From NCBI GenBank assembly GCA_907165065.1, contig OU015538.1:17065165-17129164 (forward strand): DNA of 64,000 nt, given 5' to 3'. The notes under the pieces are model-generated. The model was not told the DNA's origin. It saw nothing but the letters and a program-made list of their open reading frames with translations, and searched no databases. Positions 11,181 through 24,400 of the stretch are shown one piece after another; the first letter of the stretch is position 1; every line of letters starts with the position of its first letter. A program made the translations under genes and the position numbers. This DNA is from Caprimulgus europaeus (Eukaryota > Chordata > Aves > Caprimulgiformes > Caprimulgidae).

Positions 11181-13360
11181 AACTGTGACTCCTATAATTT
11201 AACAAAAACAAAGGAGATTTTGTCAAATTTCTCAATCCCTTAAAGTCAAAACTAGCCTGATTTCCCTTTATTTTTAGTGAGATGTAATCTTCTGTGTCAT
11301 AAGTAAGTCAAATCAAGTTAGCATCCTTCAGGATCTGGATTTTAAATGATAACTGAGAATATCAGTCTACAGGAGCCATAGATTATAGATAGTTGTAGAG
11401 ATATATAGATAACTGTAGCTATAGTTATGTAATCAGGTAAGAGCTCAGAGTTACAATGCATTTTAAAATACCTGATTTGGGGGTTTTTTTTACCTAAATG
11501 ATTTGTGTGTAATGTGAGGCACACAGTGGTGTGTGCGAGTTTGTTGGTTTGCTACTGATTATTTTTTTTTTCCTTTGAAAAGAGCTTGCCTTCAGCCTCA
11601 ACTTAAGGAAAATGGAGAAGACCTGGTTTGGCAGTGAGGGATTGCAATAGCTTGGAAGCCTGGTCAAAGAATTTTCTGTATGTTTTATTTTCTATTATTC
11701 ATCTTTGTATTTTAGTAGTGAATAACATTGCTTTTTAATTAGATGCATTCAGAAGGCAAAACTGAAATGCGAGACCTATTTTTATCACCTTTCAGCTGAA
11801 GTTCAGAAACCAGTTTGCTTTTGGAAAATTATCTTTATCACTTCAATTTTTAAAAGAAAATATTTACATGACAGAAAGAGACTGCTGGGTCTGATCCTTA
11901 TAGTTATTAGTAATTAATACTTTACTCAATAAGATGTTTGACACAGTTGACTTTCAAAGCAAAAAGATACTTTCTTTAACTCAGGAATCCAATCTTCCTT
12001 TGCAGACAAGAAGTTTAGTTTAGTTATTTAGAAGGAAAATTTCTACAGAACCTCATAAATATTCAACTCTTATTTTTTCAGCTATATGTACAATAATAGT
12101 TTTCTGAACTGCTGCATTCTCTAAGCAAGAATATTTTTAAATTAAAACCAAATTATGTAAGACACAGATCCACCAGCTTTAGATAGGCCTCATTCATATT
12201 ACGATAGTTACAACTTAATTTTTTCTCTTGGCACAGTAGGGAAGAAACAGGCCAGAGCAGCATTTCACCCTTATGGGATTGTCTTCATCAGGGACAGCAG
12301 AGAGAAGAAAGTGCACTGGCATATTTGCATTAAAAATACATTTAACAAAACATAGGACAGAATCAGGTAAAGAATATTGGAATACTTTCCTAACCTTATT
12401 TTCATTATTTCCAACTTAAATCTCCTACATCTGATTAAATAGCACCACTGATTCCATTAAATACGTGTGTGGAATGAACACACATTTTTAACATTAGGTT
12501 CCAGAAGTAATTTTAATTAGAAAGGAGGCAAACTTTTGTATAGCATATAAAATTTTATTTTTCTTTCTTTTGTTCTCAGTTTTAATTGGGTATGGTTTCT
12601 ATGAAAGTTGTTGGCTGTCATGGTATGTGCAGTTTTGGACAAGGAAAATGTATGTTCCCACCAGTAAAGATAACTTGTCTAAAAGCATGAGGTTTATTGT
12701 TACTTTTGAATGCACTTCATGAGAAAGACCCTGTTAGGGATCTGGGTTTTTATTGCTTATTCTTAATAGTAAAAAATAGCACTTAAATGCTATTTGTTTA
12801 TATCAAATGCCACGTCAAAGTTGTCATTTTCTTATTTGTTACTTGAATGTTTGAATTTGCTTTATTAATAACAAAATAAGTGGCTGAAACTGTTTTTTGT
12901 AGTTGAAAAATTTATATAAAAATATATATATAAACCTGTGTGTAGCAAACTTCACCTGAAACTTGAACACTGCAGCTTAAGGGAGTATAATGTACAAAAA
13001 TAACAGTATGCTTTTGTCAGCTTACTTTCCCCACTGGAATTTGCAGTTAAGCATTGAAGTGAATATAAGGAGTGAAGCAGGGAGGCATAAGTGTTCAGGG
13101 AGGAAAACTAAAAGAGAAAAAAACAAAAAGATATAGGAGGTAAATGCTGAAAAGTGTATTCTTTCCTTCTGTCCATGCTTAATTATATTAACAGTAGGGT
13201 TCTAACTGTAATCTTTTCATTTTCTCTCATTTAAAAAAAATGACTTTATTCTGTATTCTGCTACATTACTTTTATGTGGGGGTGTTTTTAATACAGCTTT
13301 TGAAATCAGAAACCTCAATTCAATATGGATATCACAAAGCACAGTTTGCATCCACCTTGC
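11181..13360. other. Non-coding sequence, no gene seen
   Basis: AT-rich throughout. A GATA/CTAT-rich simple stretch lies at about 11380-11425 and an AT-rich run (ATATATATATA) at about 12920-12932. No recognisable gene or element. Confidence 0.7.
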
Positions 13361-13430
13361 ATGAAATCCTGACCCAGTGAAATCGATGGCAAAATTCCCA
13401 TTGACTTCAAAGGGGGTTGGATTTCACACC
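13361..13430. repeat. Old palindromic amniote repeat, copy 1
   Basis: The core 'aatcgatggcaaaattcccattgacttcaa' and its flanks resemble the widespread decayed reptile/bird repeat with the pattern 'gtcaatggcaaaactcccattgacttcaatggga'. It is an imperfect inverted repeat. The outer arms are GAAATCC and GGATTTC, and the inner arms are TGAAATCGATGG and CCATTGACTTCA (10 of 12 paired). A non-autonomous DNA transposon origin is plausible from the palindrome. I give no family name because I cannot run an alignment. Confidence 0.45.
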
Positions 13431-15710
13431 CAATCTCTTCTTTCTTTTTTCTTTAGCCTCTCTGCTTTTGCTAAATGGGATCTCTTTTCCCAGATGGACC
13501 TTTTAATGCTATGCACAATGATCATTTCAACTTTCTTTTGTAAAATGATGAGAGTCTTCTAAGGAAAATTCTGTCTTTTCTTCTTTGGTTTATTTTTAAT
13601 ACAGTACTGACTTCCTCCATAGTAAGGACAGAGTGACGTCCCCTGATCTGTTGTCTTAACAGTATTTTGCCTCATTTTTTTTTTTACTTGCAATTTAACA
13701 AGACATGGTTTTCAGAAGTTCCCATTTTACATGTCATTTGTCTATATATCAAGGGAGCACAAGTTTTAGATAAGAACTTTATTCCACAATGAATGTTTAT
13801 TTCTACATATAGTCAATTATAGAAACAGCTAAACTGCAATGTATTTTAAAACAAATTTCCACCTTATTCATAACCTCAACTGTACTGTTTTAATCACATC
13901 ATTACCTTTTTTATACTTCTTTGAGAAATAGACTAAAATTCTTTGTGTTTATATACTTTAGAGCATCTGACCACTAGTGTTATTTTTGGCATTCCATTTG
14001 AAAGCCAAATTCCTCATTCTGGATTCATTTAAGTTTTTTCCATTAAGACCACCACCATATTTACAGGCATGGTTATTTCTTAATCAACAGATAGAAAGAT
14101 CTATTTACTGCATATCAATGTTTTGGCTAAATGTTATTCCTTGTCCCTAAACATTGTAAGTGCATTCATATTTCTTTAAGGATTACCCCTTTCCTTTAAA
14201 ATAGCTACTGAATAAGGCTAAGCCATTTATTAGGAAATGTTGGAACCAATGTACATTTCCTTTGCAGTGGCTGCTGAGTAGTTATAGCTTTTATGTTCTG
14301 TAAATAAGATAAAATCTTTTTATAATTTATTACATTATCAACTGTACTTCTGATTATAGTACTAATCATAGAGAAATGAGGCATAGATTGAGCCCCTCAA
14401 GTGTTTGGAAGTTTTTAATGTCATCCAAAATAGGAAATTTTCCACAGGTTTGAATGACTTACTCTTGTCTTTTCATCCAAAGCTAGTAAGTCTAAAACTT
14501 TCCCTTTTGTCCTGAGTTTTTTTCCCTCAGAAGTGCACTTACTAAATAGCTTAAGAAAATATGTGGATAGCTCAGGTAGTAATTTGAATGCATTTATGGA
14601 AGAGTGACTTTAACTATAGTGGGAGTAGATGCTGAACCCTATTATGTAAAACATGCTGGCTACTGTATGGAGATGAAGCTCTTAATCACGCTGCTGACAA
14701 TAGTCCCAAGCTCATCTTTCTGAAATGCTTCCACTCTGCTAGCTTTTAAACTTCCTTGAGTTATAGAAAAAAAATCTCTTATAATATAACTCTAATAGTA
14801 TCATCTTATTTTGTCTTTTGGCTTCACTTGACCCCAATTTGTGGGGTTTTTTCCTCCTTTTTTTTTTTATTTACTACCTTTATATGAAGATTAAGTGTCT
14901 CATTTACTATTAATTTCCCCATTCCTTATTGTGCTTCCTTCACTTATTTTCAGGCATCTGTATGTCCTTTCCTCCTCATTTATTATTTCTTTCCTACTGA
15001 TGCAATGAAAGCAATCTGCCAAATGTTTTTTAACATCAGTCCCCTCAAATGTTAACAATCACAATTTATACCCTTTGCAGCTATACAATATAAAAATCCG
15101 TGCCACAGACCCGATTGTTAAAAATTCAGATACCCTGATGAAATCAAGAATGTAGCCAGACTGTACATAAACCAGTAATGTTCTTAAAGCATCACAGATA
15201 AAGAGTATGGTTCTTTAAAGTTATAATTTGTTTTTAAATTACAAGGTATAAATATGTTCCTGCAGTTATAATATCTAACTAATTTGCAGTTATATTCTGT
15301 CTGATATGCTCTTACTGTCTAAATATGTAATTTGACATTTCAAAAGTTATCTTTATGGTTCATGCCCTAAGTACCTAATTTTTCCCGTAACACTGTTCCA
15401 CGTTTGAATAATTAATATATATTAAAATCATATGTAGTTTTTCATAGGAGGTCTACAACAGATGGGCATGCAGAACCATGCAACTATCTTGCAAAAACAA
15501 TTCAACTTACTGAAAGCAATTCATGCATTAGACTAGGTTAGCAAAGGAAATTTTATGGCATAGGTTTGTACAACTTCTGTTTTTCAATACAGGACAATTC
15601 TGGACAGTTCTTTTTGTATTATTTGGCAGGTTTGCTGTTAGCTCTTTTACTTAACTCTCGGGCTACTTTCTGGTTCATGTACTTGAAAAACAAAAATGAC
15701 TCTAACCTCC
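13431..15710. other. Non-coding sequence, no gene seen
   Basis: T11 tracts lie at 13675-13685 and 14858-14868. A 14-bp perfect AT palindrome (TTAATATATATTAA) lies at 15412-15425. No gene-like frame. Confidence 0.7.
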
Positions 15711-15723
15711 TTTTTTTTTTTTT
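15711..15723. repeat. T13 homopolymer
   Basis: A run of 13 T lies just left of the CR1 fragment. On the strand in which the CR1 fragment is sense it would be an A tract about 25 bp past the end of recognisable homology. Confidence 0.9.
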
Positions 15724-15746
15724 CTTCCCACCCCACCCTGCCACAT

Positions 15747-16330
15747 TTACCTCTGCTGATGACAATATTTGATACCCAAGGAATAACTAGTTACTGGCCA
15801 CCAGCTGGACTTGGAACTTGCAGTTGCAGCCCAACAGTTGAGCCAGTTTTCCATCCAACTTATCATCCTCTTAACCAGTTTGTGTCTTACTATAAAGGCT
15901 GTAAAGGTACTGTGAGTAGCAGTATCAAAGGCCTTGCTAAAATTGCAAATTATATTAACATCAACTGATTTCCCTTTGCCTACAGAGCCTGTCATCTTTT
16001 CATGGCAAGCATCAAGTTGTCAGGCATAACTTGGCTTTGAAAAACCTTCCAGAAGTATTTGCTCCATAGCTTTTCTAAGGACAAAGCTCATCAGCTTCAA
16101 AAGAAAATTTCATCTATATAATCTTTTTGATCAGCTGGTCTGTAACAGATGTCTACCACAGCATCACCTATGCCAATCCCTTCTCTTCTCCCTTAAGCTC
16201 TCCCCTGGCCTATCAGCTGCCCCAGAATGAAGGTGTGTGCATTCTAGCCACTCCTTTGCACAGAACACAACCCTTCCTCCACACCTTCCCAGTTCCTTCC
16301 TGAAGAGCCTCTAATCTATGTGTTTTTTCA
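15747..16330 (-). mobile_element. CR1 LINE ORF2 remnant (endonuclease + RT pieces)
   Basis: Read on the minus strand this is broken CR1 ORF2. At about 16325-16220 the frame gives RLFRKELG, then KEWLECTHLHSG, matching the EN segment YRLFRKD...KEQLECIEL. At about 16160-16125 it gives VVDICYRPADQ, matching VGVCYRPPDQ at the EN end. Near 16080-16050 KAMEQILLEGFSK matches the early RT motif GKVMEQILLE. From 15995 down, GKSVDVNIICNFSKAFDTA, then WMENWLNCWA, then SSWWPVTS match the RT motifs VDVVYLDFSKAFDT, NWL and SWRPVTSGV. The catalytic YADD part is absent because the copy stops there. About 100 codons between EN and RT are missing, and frameshifts and stops are present. It is therefore a dead internal fragment. 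Confidence 0.85.
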
Positions 16331-18891
16331 AGTCTCATTAAAAAAACTAAGGTATGATTTTGTCTGTTGCACAAGGAAAAAACATCATCTTTGCACTTCA
16401 TGTTGAGTGTGGGAATGGGAAATACAGGAATCTTTGTTTTAATAACGTTGTCTCACACTGTGTCTGTGTCATCAGCAACTACAAAGAACTACTCCATAGG
16501 AGATACTTTCACATAGAATTTGGGTGCAGGTAGGAAATAAAAGGAATAAATCTGGGGCTTATAAACAAAGATGTTTTAGAATAATGGTTTTAATATTACC
16601 TGTGACAGATAAACAGAGTTTGAAGAATGTTTGAATTAGTAAAAACTACCCATGCCTTCTATTTATATTTTCTTTTTATCTTTGAAACCATATAGTCTTC
16701 TAAAATTGTGACAGACATGCAGAATCATAGCTAGTGGTTAGATAAGACTTTCTGACAACATTAGCTTTTTTTTTTCATTTTAATAGTTCTCTTGGATTAA
16801 AAAAATTATATCCTCTGGTAAGATAACAGTAAAGCACTATATATACCTTCAGCAGCATTTTCAGCTTTGTTCTCATTTTGGTTTTAAAAGCTACCTGGTG
16901 TACAGGATAGGAGCTATACGCCTACCACAGTCTGAGTAGTAATTATGATAACACTGTAATGTTTTATTGAGTAATGAATGGAATAGCTTACAAGTTTGTG
17001 GCCTGGCATTTTTAAGTTCTCTATGAAATTTGCATTCTAGGGAATGGAAAGAATTTGTGATTAATTCATCCAACTGCTTTTGTTTTTCCATCAATAGTCA
17101 CCTACTTCTACTCTTCTTGAAACATCTGATCCTGTGCAAAGAGTCTCTTTTTTTTTTGTGGTCAAAAGAAGTTATGTGGGACTCAGGCTGAATGGGACTG
17201 TTCAGAATGACTACTGAACTGCAGTCAGTAATAACAGGAGAAGAGGAATCTGAAATATTCTGTCTTTAAATATATTTTGACTGTCATTGAAAGCAAACTA
17301 AATAGAAATCATACTACTTAATATTTACCATACTTATCTTTGGGTTTTTTTAAGATATTTTTAGTGCAAAATTGCTAGTAATTTTGTTAGAAGTATAAGA
17401 TTCATAAATAACTTCATAATAAAATCCATCAGAGGTTGCTTTCTAAAATAGTTATAAATGCAGTTTGATGGCACTGTAATCACTCCTATCTCTCTTTAAA
17501 ACTAAATTACATTTTCTTGACTGCAAGAAGTCCCACAGTAGAAAAATTCTTAGGTATGAACAAAAATTTACAGATTTATGATCTCACAATGAATATCTCT
17601 AAAGTGTATCTGGCATCATGATTAAAGATAATGCTTTTGTACTTAGTAGAATTCAATATTAGCCAATAAAAGATTCTAAGATACAAGAGTTTCTAGGAAT
17701 TCAGACTAGCTAGATTTAACTAGAACACTATATATTTCTATTACGCTTGTAAATGTTAAAGAAGTTGACCTTCTGCTGCCTTGCATGAAAGCATCTACAA
17801 CTCCGTTAAATTGAGGATGTATGTTTCAACTAGTCTGTCTTCCTTTGAGACTTTTAATTTTGCCAGCATTTACTTTAGCTGGAAATAAGGTAATTATATC
17901 AGTAAACTGGAAACATGAGTTAATGTGTCAGGATTATGAAACATCATGTTTTCTGATTTTGACTTTTTAATGGGTGAGACTCTGCTGCAGCTCTGAAGCT
18001 TGGCACAGAGCAAGGATTGCAGATAGAAAGTATCTTTATAAAAACTGTCCTTACTCACTGGCCTTATAGATCTGTTTTGAAAATTCTTATGTTTTCCTTT
18101 TTGAAGATGTTCTAGTACTAAATGGAAGGTGGCCATTATTTTATCAGCTTACCAGTGTTCTGAATTTTTATTTTATTGCTTTCAAAATACATAAAATATG
18201 CTATTATGAAACATTTACCCTTTGGACTTATTATTAGTTTTTAAGTAGTAGAAAAAAGAGGTTGTACTTTATATGTATTGTGACTTAAGACTAGAATGAA
18301 CTGAATGAAAATACTAGTTCTGTGGAATTTTTTTTTTCTTCTTTTCCTGCAAACATAGTAAAGCATTGGGACGAACTAAGGATTAAACCGTATAATCAAA
18401 TTCAAATTAACTTTAGATACTGGTGCATTAGTGTTAGGTGAGAAAATAGTTTTCCCAGTTGTCCAATGGATAGGTTGATATAATTTAAAATCAAAATACT
18501 GTCAATCACATTAGCTTACAATCTGGTAGGGGAATTGTAGTTGCCACAACATCTGACAGAAACTCTTTGATGTTTTGTAGAAAACTATTTTGACATTAAA
18601 AGTTTGTATTGATTTCTCAAATTCATATTAGCATTTCAATTTAAATTCTGTCATGGTGTGAAAATTATGCATAAAACCAACAATGGCTGTGGAAGGATTA
18701 GCAGATTCAAGTGGAGAGAAGGAGTCTTTTATTGTGCTACATGGACAGACTTGATAGTCTTCCACAACATTTCCCTCTTGACCAATTCTATAATCCTCTT
18801 CCAGAGTTTGACTCAAGTGAAATGCAAGGAGCTTCTAGTCTTCATCTGCTGTCCTCAGGGAAGGTATTTTTTCTGTTTTATTATTTCCCTC
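16331..18891. other. Non-coding sequence, no gene seen
   Basis: The upstream part of the CR1 ORF2 may extend a little beyond 16330, but I could not recognise it. T10 lies at about 18328-18337. No gene-like frame. Confidence 0.65.
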
Positions 18892-18952
18892 AAAAAAAGA
18901 AAGATGAAGAGAAAGTGAAGAGTGGGGAGGGGGGGGGGGGGGGGAAAGGAGG
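18892..18952 (+). repeat. Polypurine tract with G16 run
   Basis: Sixty-one nearly pure purines on the plus strand (three T interruptions at 18905, 18916 and 18923) end in 16 consecutive G at 18929-18944. Such tracts can form triplex or G-quadruplex structures and tend to be length-polymorphic. The run causes a glycine/lysine-rich spurious frame. Confidence 0.9.
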
Positions 18953-21478
18953 CCAAATTATTTCAAAGGTCAAACAAAAAAAGAAAGTCAAGGATCCTCC
19001 TGTGAAGCTTTGTGAAGTTAAGCAGAAAGTTGGTTTGACTCCCTCAACAGTTTCTGTGACATTTAGTTAAGCTTTTCACTTATATGTTAACTGAGTAAGT
19101 TCGGGTTTATTTTGTAACATTCCATATGTTTGTAGTCTGAATGCACTTTGAACAGTGTCATTAATGACTATTTTTCTCTTAGTCTTTCAGCAGTTAGTCA
19201 AATCATTCTTTTTAAAAAGGGTTAAGAGTGACTTTTCAAATACTTAAATATAGCATCTAGATAAGTCTGTATTAGATAGTTTAAAATGGTATGATAAAAC
19301 GTAGGTTATAAGCTTTATCATCAAATCAAGTAGCTACATTTTTCATAACTAAATAACAGCCAGATGTGCTGCAGGCTATACTGTTTATAGAGTACAACAT
19401 AAGCTAGATAAATTTTATCTGTGTTATTTTGATGTAATTTTGAAATACAATCTAACTTCAGGCTTTTATTAATGTAGACTAGCCCACTGACTTTTGTGAA
19501 CAAAGAAATGTGTTCTGTTACTATTTTGTATAGTTTAAGTGAAATATAAAACTTCCACCTTTGGAGACAGGAATACTGCTTTCTGCTGAATGGAACATGT
19601 GTCCTGTTAATGGAACCTTCTTGATATTAATTTCTAAGTGAAAAATGTGTATTAATATTTTACCAAAAAAAAAAAAGTTTACCCATACCTGAAATTCAAA
19701 TTTCTAATAATCAATCACCTAAGTTCCAAAAAATATTAGCTTATTATGATGTTCAATTTTACTGTTTCCTGTCTTTGCAATTAAAGACAAGTGTTGTGTA
19801 GAAAAACTGAGATCCAGTGAGTCAACCTGCAGTAGGTCATGGTGGCACTGAATGACTGAGAGAAATGAGTGAAAGACAGTATTTTCTGTATTTTAATGAG
19901 TTATTTAGGTTTGACTCTGTAATTTGCTAGGAAAGCTTAAAATTAAGAAGATGACACAAAAATCATTGTTATGCAGGTAAAAAGGAAGTCAGTGTGCTCA
20001 AACAAGAAACACTGGAGTGAAGCATGTGCTTCCACAGAGTAAAGCAGACCTTTGATTTTCTGATTTTTATTTTCTCAGTTCCTCTATAAGTTTCCAGAAA
20101 CCTAGGATTTCTGATAAGATGAACGTTTTCTACTATTGTTGTAGACTGGTTGTTTTTGCTCTTTACCTTTCAAGAGCTGATTATTAAATCTCTCAGAAGT
20201 TTTGTTTCATAAAAGAAAAAAGTACTCTGAGTTGTCTGGTGACAATGTGGTGAAGATAACATATTATTCTTACATAATATTGTCCTTTAAGTATTTCTTA
20301 ACGTGCTTAGTCTTTTGCAAAAATGTTATTTTACTGAAACTGTTGATGTTTATTCTCTTAAATTGAGTTTAATTACCACATATTTTTTTAGTTAACGGGG
20401 ATTGTTTCCATATATCTGTATACATTACTCTCTGTAGCCAATGAACATACTGACTGTGGGGCTCTGGTTAAGCAAGGACATTCTACAGAGTCATCCCCTC
20501 ACATCACACCAAGATCTTCTGCCCTGATATAACTTCAACAAAAACACACAACCATGTTCTTAAACAAAAGCTAATTATCAAAGGTGAACAATGAGTTGCC
20601 TACAGCACACTATGTGCTGAAGTAGTCGTTTAACAAAAGGAAATGATGTATTGTAATGTGATTATGAAAATATAATTTCAGTATTCATTTGTCATCTTTT
20701 GTCTCTTTTGAACATTTAACAAGATGACGTTTTTCTAACATAACTTCACAACGTAAAGCATGTCATTTTCAGCAGTCCTGAAGGATGTATTTGTGCCAGA
20801 GCACAGACATACATTTGTATTAAAGTGATGTGTGTCTGTAGCAGAAGCCACTGGAAGTCTCTGAGGGTGAAATTCTTCTTCACTTATCCACGTACATGAA
20901 GGAAGAATTTAGTTTACTCTATTGCAAGTTTCCAGCCTTGAAAAAATAGCATAACTATTGCAGATGACTTACCTTCCTATAAAAAACACAATTCTATATA
21001 AGTCTCAAAAGCTAATTTTTAAAAAGTTATATTACTTGATACTGCAATTATAAATAACTTTCTAAAAATGACTTGAAGGATATTGTAGTTTTTAATCATT
21101 TGAACACAGAAGGAAGTCTACTGTAGTCACCTGGGGCACCAGGAGACAAATCTCTACTACAAAGTTCTCTCTTTCTTTTGGTATTGTATATCTAATTGTC
21201 TATCTAAATTGCAATAAGGACCTCAAAGCATAGGTTACACTTAGTTCCAGTTAATAACATTTGAAGATAAGAGAACGCTTTCCCCTCGGTGCTCACAAAA
21301 ACAAAACTCAGACTGAAATCCTTCTTTTAAAATGAATGCAGTTAAATGAGGTTTTGCAAAAGGTGAAGCAGCATGTTTATGATAAAACATGCAAAACAAA
21401 TCACTTGCCTGTGAATTAATTGGTACATTCATGGGACAATTTCCTTCAAACCATTTATTACACTGCTATTTTAGCCTT
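18953..21478. other. Non-coding sequence, no gene seen
   Basis: A12 lies at about 19665-19676. Frames are short and AT-biased. No element recognised. Confidence 0.7.
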
Positions 21479-21493
21479 GTTTCCCAAGGAAAC
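21479..21493. promoter_or_regulatory. X-box-like palindrome GTTTCC(CAA)GGAAAC
   Basis: Perfect 6-bp arms with a 3-base spacer resemble the loose RFX palindrome GTTNCC-N-GGNAAC. The surrounding DNA is ordinary. A chance match is likely. Confidence 0.2.
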
Positions 21494-24400
21494 AGTATCT
21501 GTGTGATAGTGCTCCCTGTCTGGTCTCCCCTGCTCCCTTCAGTAAACGTGAAATCTCTTGGCCAATTTCAGCAAGACTTGACCACGGGACAGAAGTCTTA
21601 AAGACAATTAAATTGCTACATATTCCATGACAAGTAGCATAAAGGAGATAGGAGACCACTCAGATTAACACGCTACTGAGAAATGCCACAAGACAATTTC
21701 TGGTTTTATCCACTCAGTGCCTCTAGCAGGCACACCAGTATGTAGGGATTTGGGAGGTGCTGCAAATAAAATGAGGGGGTCTATGGGGCATAAACAGAAC
21801 TGAATGAAAACAGAAGGGTCATAGAAAATATTAATGATGAAGAGATGGACAATAACTTTTACAGTGGGCATGAAGAGCAATTTAGGTTGTGTGAGGTCAA
21901 GGGAAATAATCTATCAAACAGGCTACTTTAATTTTTCCAATGACTTAACATGTGTCAACATTTTTCAGACAACTAGAGTTGGTTAAAAGAAAATAGAAAA
22001 TGTTCTATTTTCAGAAAGCAGGACTTAGTAGCAGACTGAATGTAATTTCACAGCAATGATGATAAAGCTGTATATTTGAGGCGGAAAATACCAGGAGGCA
22101 AAAAGTCCTCAAATATTTGTTTGAATTTAATAGGTCATTTCACCAGTATGTATCCTTATTATGCTCAATTAAGAAAAGGATTTTTTTTTAATGTTCTGTA
22201 ACCTAAACATTAAATTAAAGTAGAACTCCCTTCTCTCTATGTATAACTTAAGTATAATTCTTGCAACATTTTATACCAAAATCTTCATAGCCTCAAGTAG
22301 CCGCAATATTTTAATGGAAGTACTATTTGTGAGGAAAGGTAGTTCTGGAGAGTTCACAACTTTCCGTGGGCACATGGCCATTTTGATGAAATCTCATTCT
22401 GGAAAGAAGCATTTAAATCCTTTAAAATAAAAATACCTCTTCTTTTACTTTTAAGAGACAGATAATGCAATTTCTGTAACTAATATAGTACGATAAAATG
22501 TGGAATAAATAATTTCAAATAAGTTGAAGCAAAAAAAAAATTCTGTGCTAACAGAAATGTTTTGATATTTTATATAGAAAAATATTTTATATAATATATC
22601 ATACTGTCATGTATACAATCTATCATATGTGCTATTTATCATAATTAGCAATTAAATGGTAATACTAAGATTTGTGCAGTACTGCTGTTGTATTAAATTT
22701 TATTCAGTATAATTTATAAGCTTTGATGCATTTAATTTGCAATATGATTAATAAGTTACCAATGTAGAAATTCAATTGACATGCCACAAAATTAATGTTT
22801 AAGCTAATAATCCAGGTTTGTATTTCACATTTACCAACAGTAATGAAATAAATATTTCTTAGATCTCTGAATTTATGAGTGATTATAAGCAGGGGAATGA
22901 TAAATGAAGAACCATTTTCATTCTAATAAGTCTAATTTGAAAGTAAAGGATTTTTTTACTCTCAGTTAAAAAACTGTAAGGTATCATAGAATGTTACCAT
23001 TTTGGTCTCTTAAGTGTGTCATTCAGTATTCAGTTATAAAAAGTGTATGTTTCTTGACTGAAAGAGATGTATGGTAACGATAAATGTGTGCATATTTTCA
23101 TGGGGCATGCAAGTAAAACTATACAAAGTTACACAGTCCATTAAAAAAAAACAACAACAACCAAACAAAAACCAGCAAACCCTTTCCTTAGAATATAAGC
23201 AGCTTCTGCAATGTGTGCAATATGTTCACCAAAATGTGTACATGGAAGATAATTTTTTTATTGCAGTTTGAAGTTATATGTACTTGTACGAACAAAAGAA
23301 CTATCAAGCCCTACAAGTAGAAGTCCCTAAATTTTTAGATATTTATTACAATTCATACTCTTTGGGCTTCTCATGGCAGAATATTAATTATGCAGCAGCT
23401 TACTTATGTGCAATAGGTTTTGCAGATTAAAGCAGTCTTGCCTTGTATTTCCCTTATTCCTTCCTTTCAATTTGTCAGTATTCAGTACAGAAAGTATAAC
23501 AGAAAGTTGGTTTTGAAGTTAAAAACAAAGCAAAAAAACCTCCCAAAAATGCAAGCCTCTGGCTAACTATAAAGAACCAACCGGGATCAAGATTTAGACA
23601 GAAGTGACAAAAAAATACATAAAACTATTCTAAACCTCTAGGCATTGCGAATGATAAAACAGGAAATGTTTATATAGATAAGGGAAACCTAATGAAAGAA
23701 CGGCAATTTGATCACTACTGAATTTTATCATGACATTGTCTGAAATAAGAACTGAGGATCAAGCAATACAACAGCCTTTCAGCAGATGGGTAGTCTTACA
23801 GAGCTGTCTCCTTTATTAATCAGGAAACAATACACTGGGAAGAGGCAAAAAGGAATTGTGTCACAGTAACTGAACCAGATATAGCAAATTGGATAGAAGT
23901 TTGGGAGTGTCTTCAGACTGGTTCAACTCGGGAAAAAGCAGGGAAACCCGGGAAATATACTTCAGGAGATGAAATCATAAAAATACTTCAACATTGCAGA
24001 CTTCTTAAATAAATATAAATAGAACAGAAATGTGATGTTTGTTCTTTCAATATGCAAGGGAGGTAATAGCAAAATTGTGAGCATTTAATGAAAATCAGTG
24101 TCATTAGAATAAAACAACAATAAAAGCCATAATAAATGTAAACTTTTAAGAAGCTGTAAGTTTCTAACTTTAGTGCTTGCATTATATCTTTTGAATAGGA
24201 ATTTCTTCTAAGTCTAGTTTTCTGATGACTCACTGGGAGCTAAAACCAATAGATTTTTTTTGTGACATATGTAAAATTCTGGGATCTGTTTTTTGGATTC
24301 AAGAATCTACAGAAAATTTCCTAAGATGTCACTAGAATACATACTTTATAGGGCTAAGTCCTACAGTTTAACAATTTTATAAAAACAAAGGTTGCTGCAA

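Noticed and set aside
18711..19070. 119-codon plus-strand frame
   Set aside because: Its second half is a K/G-rich product of the polypurine and G16 tract. No domain, and the first half overlaps other equally open frames.
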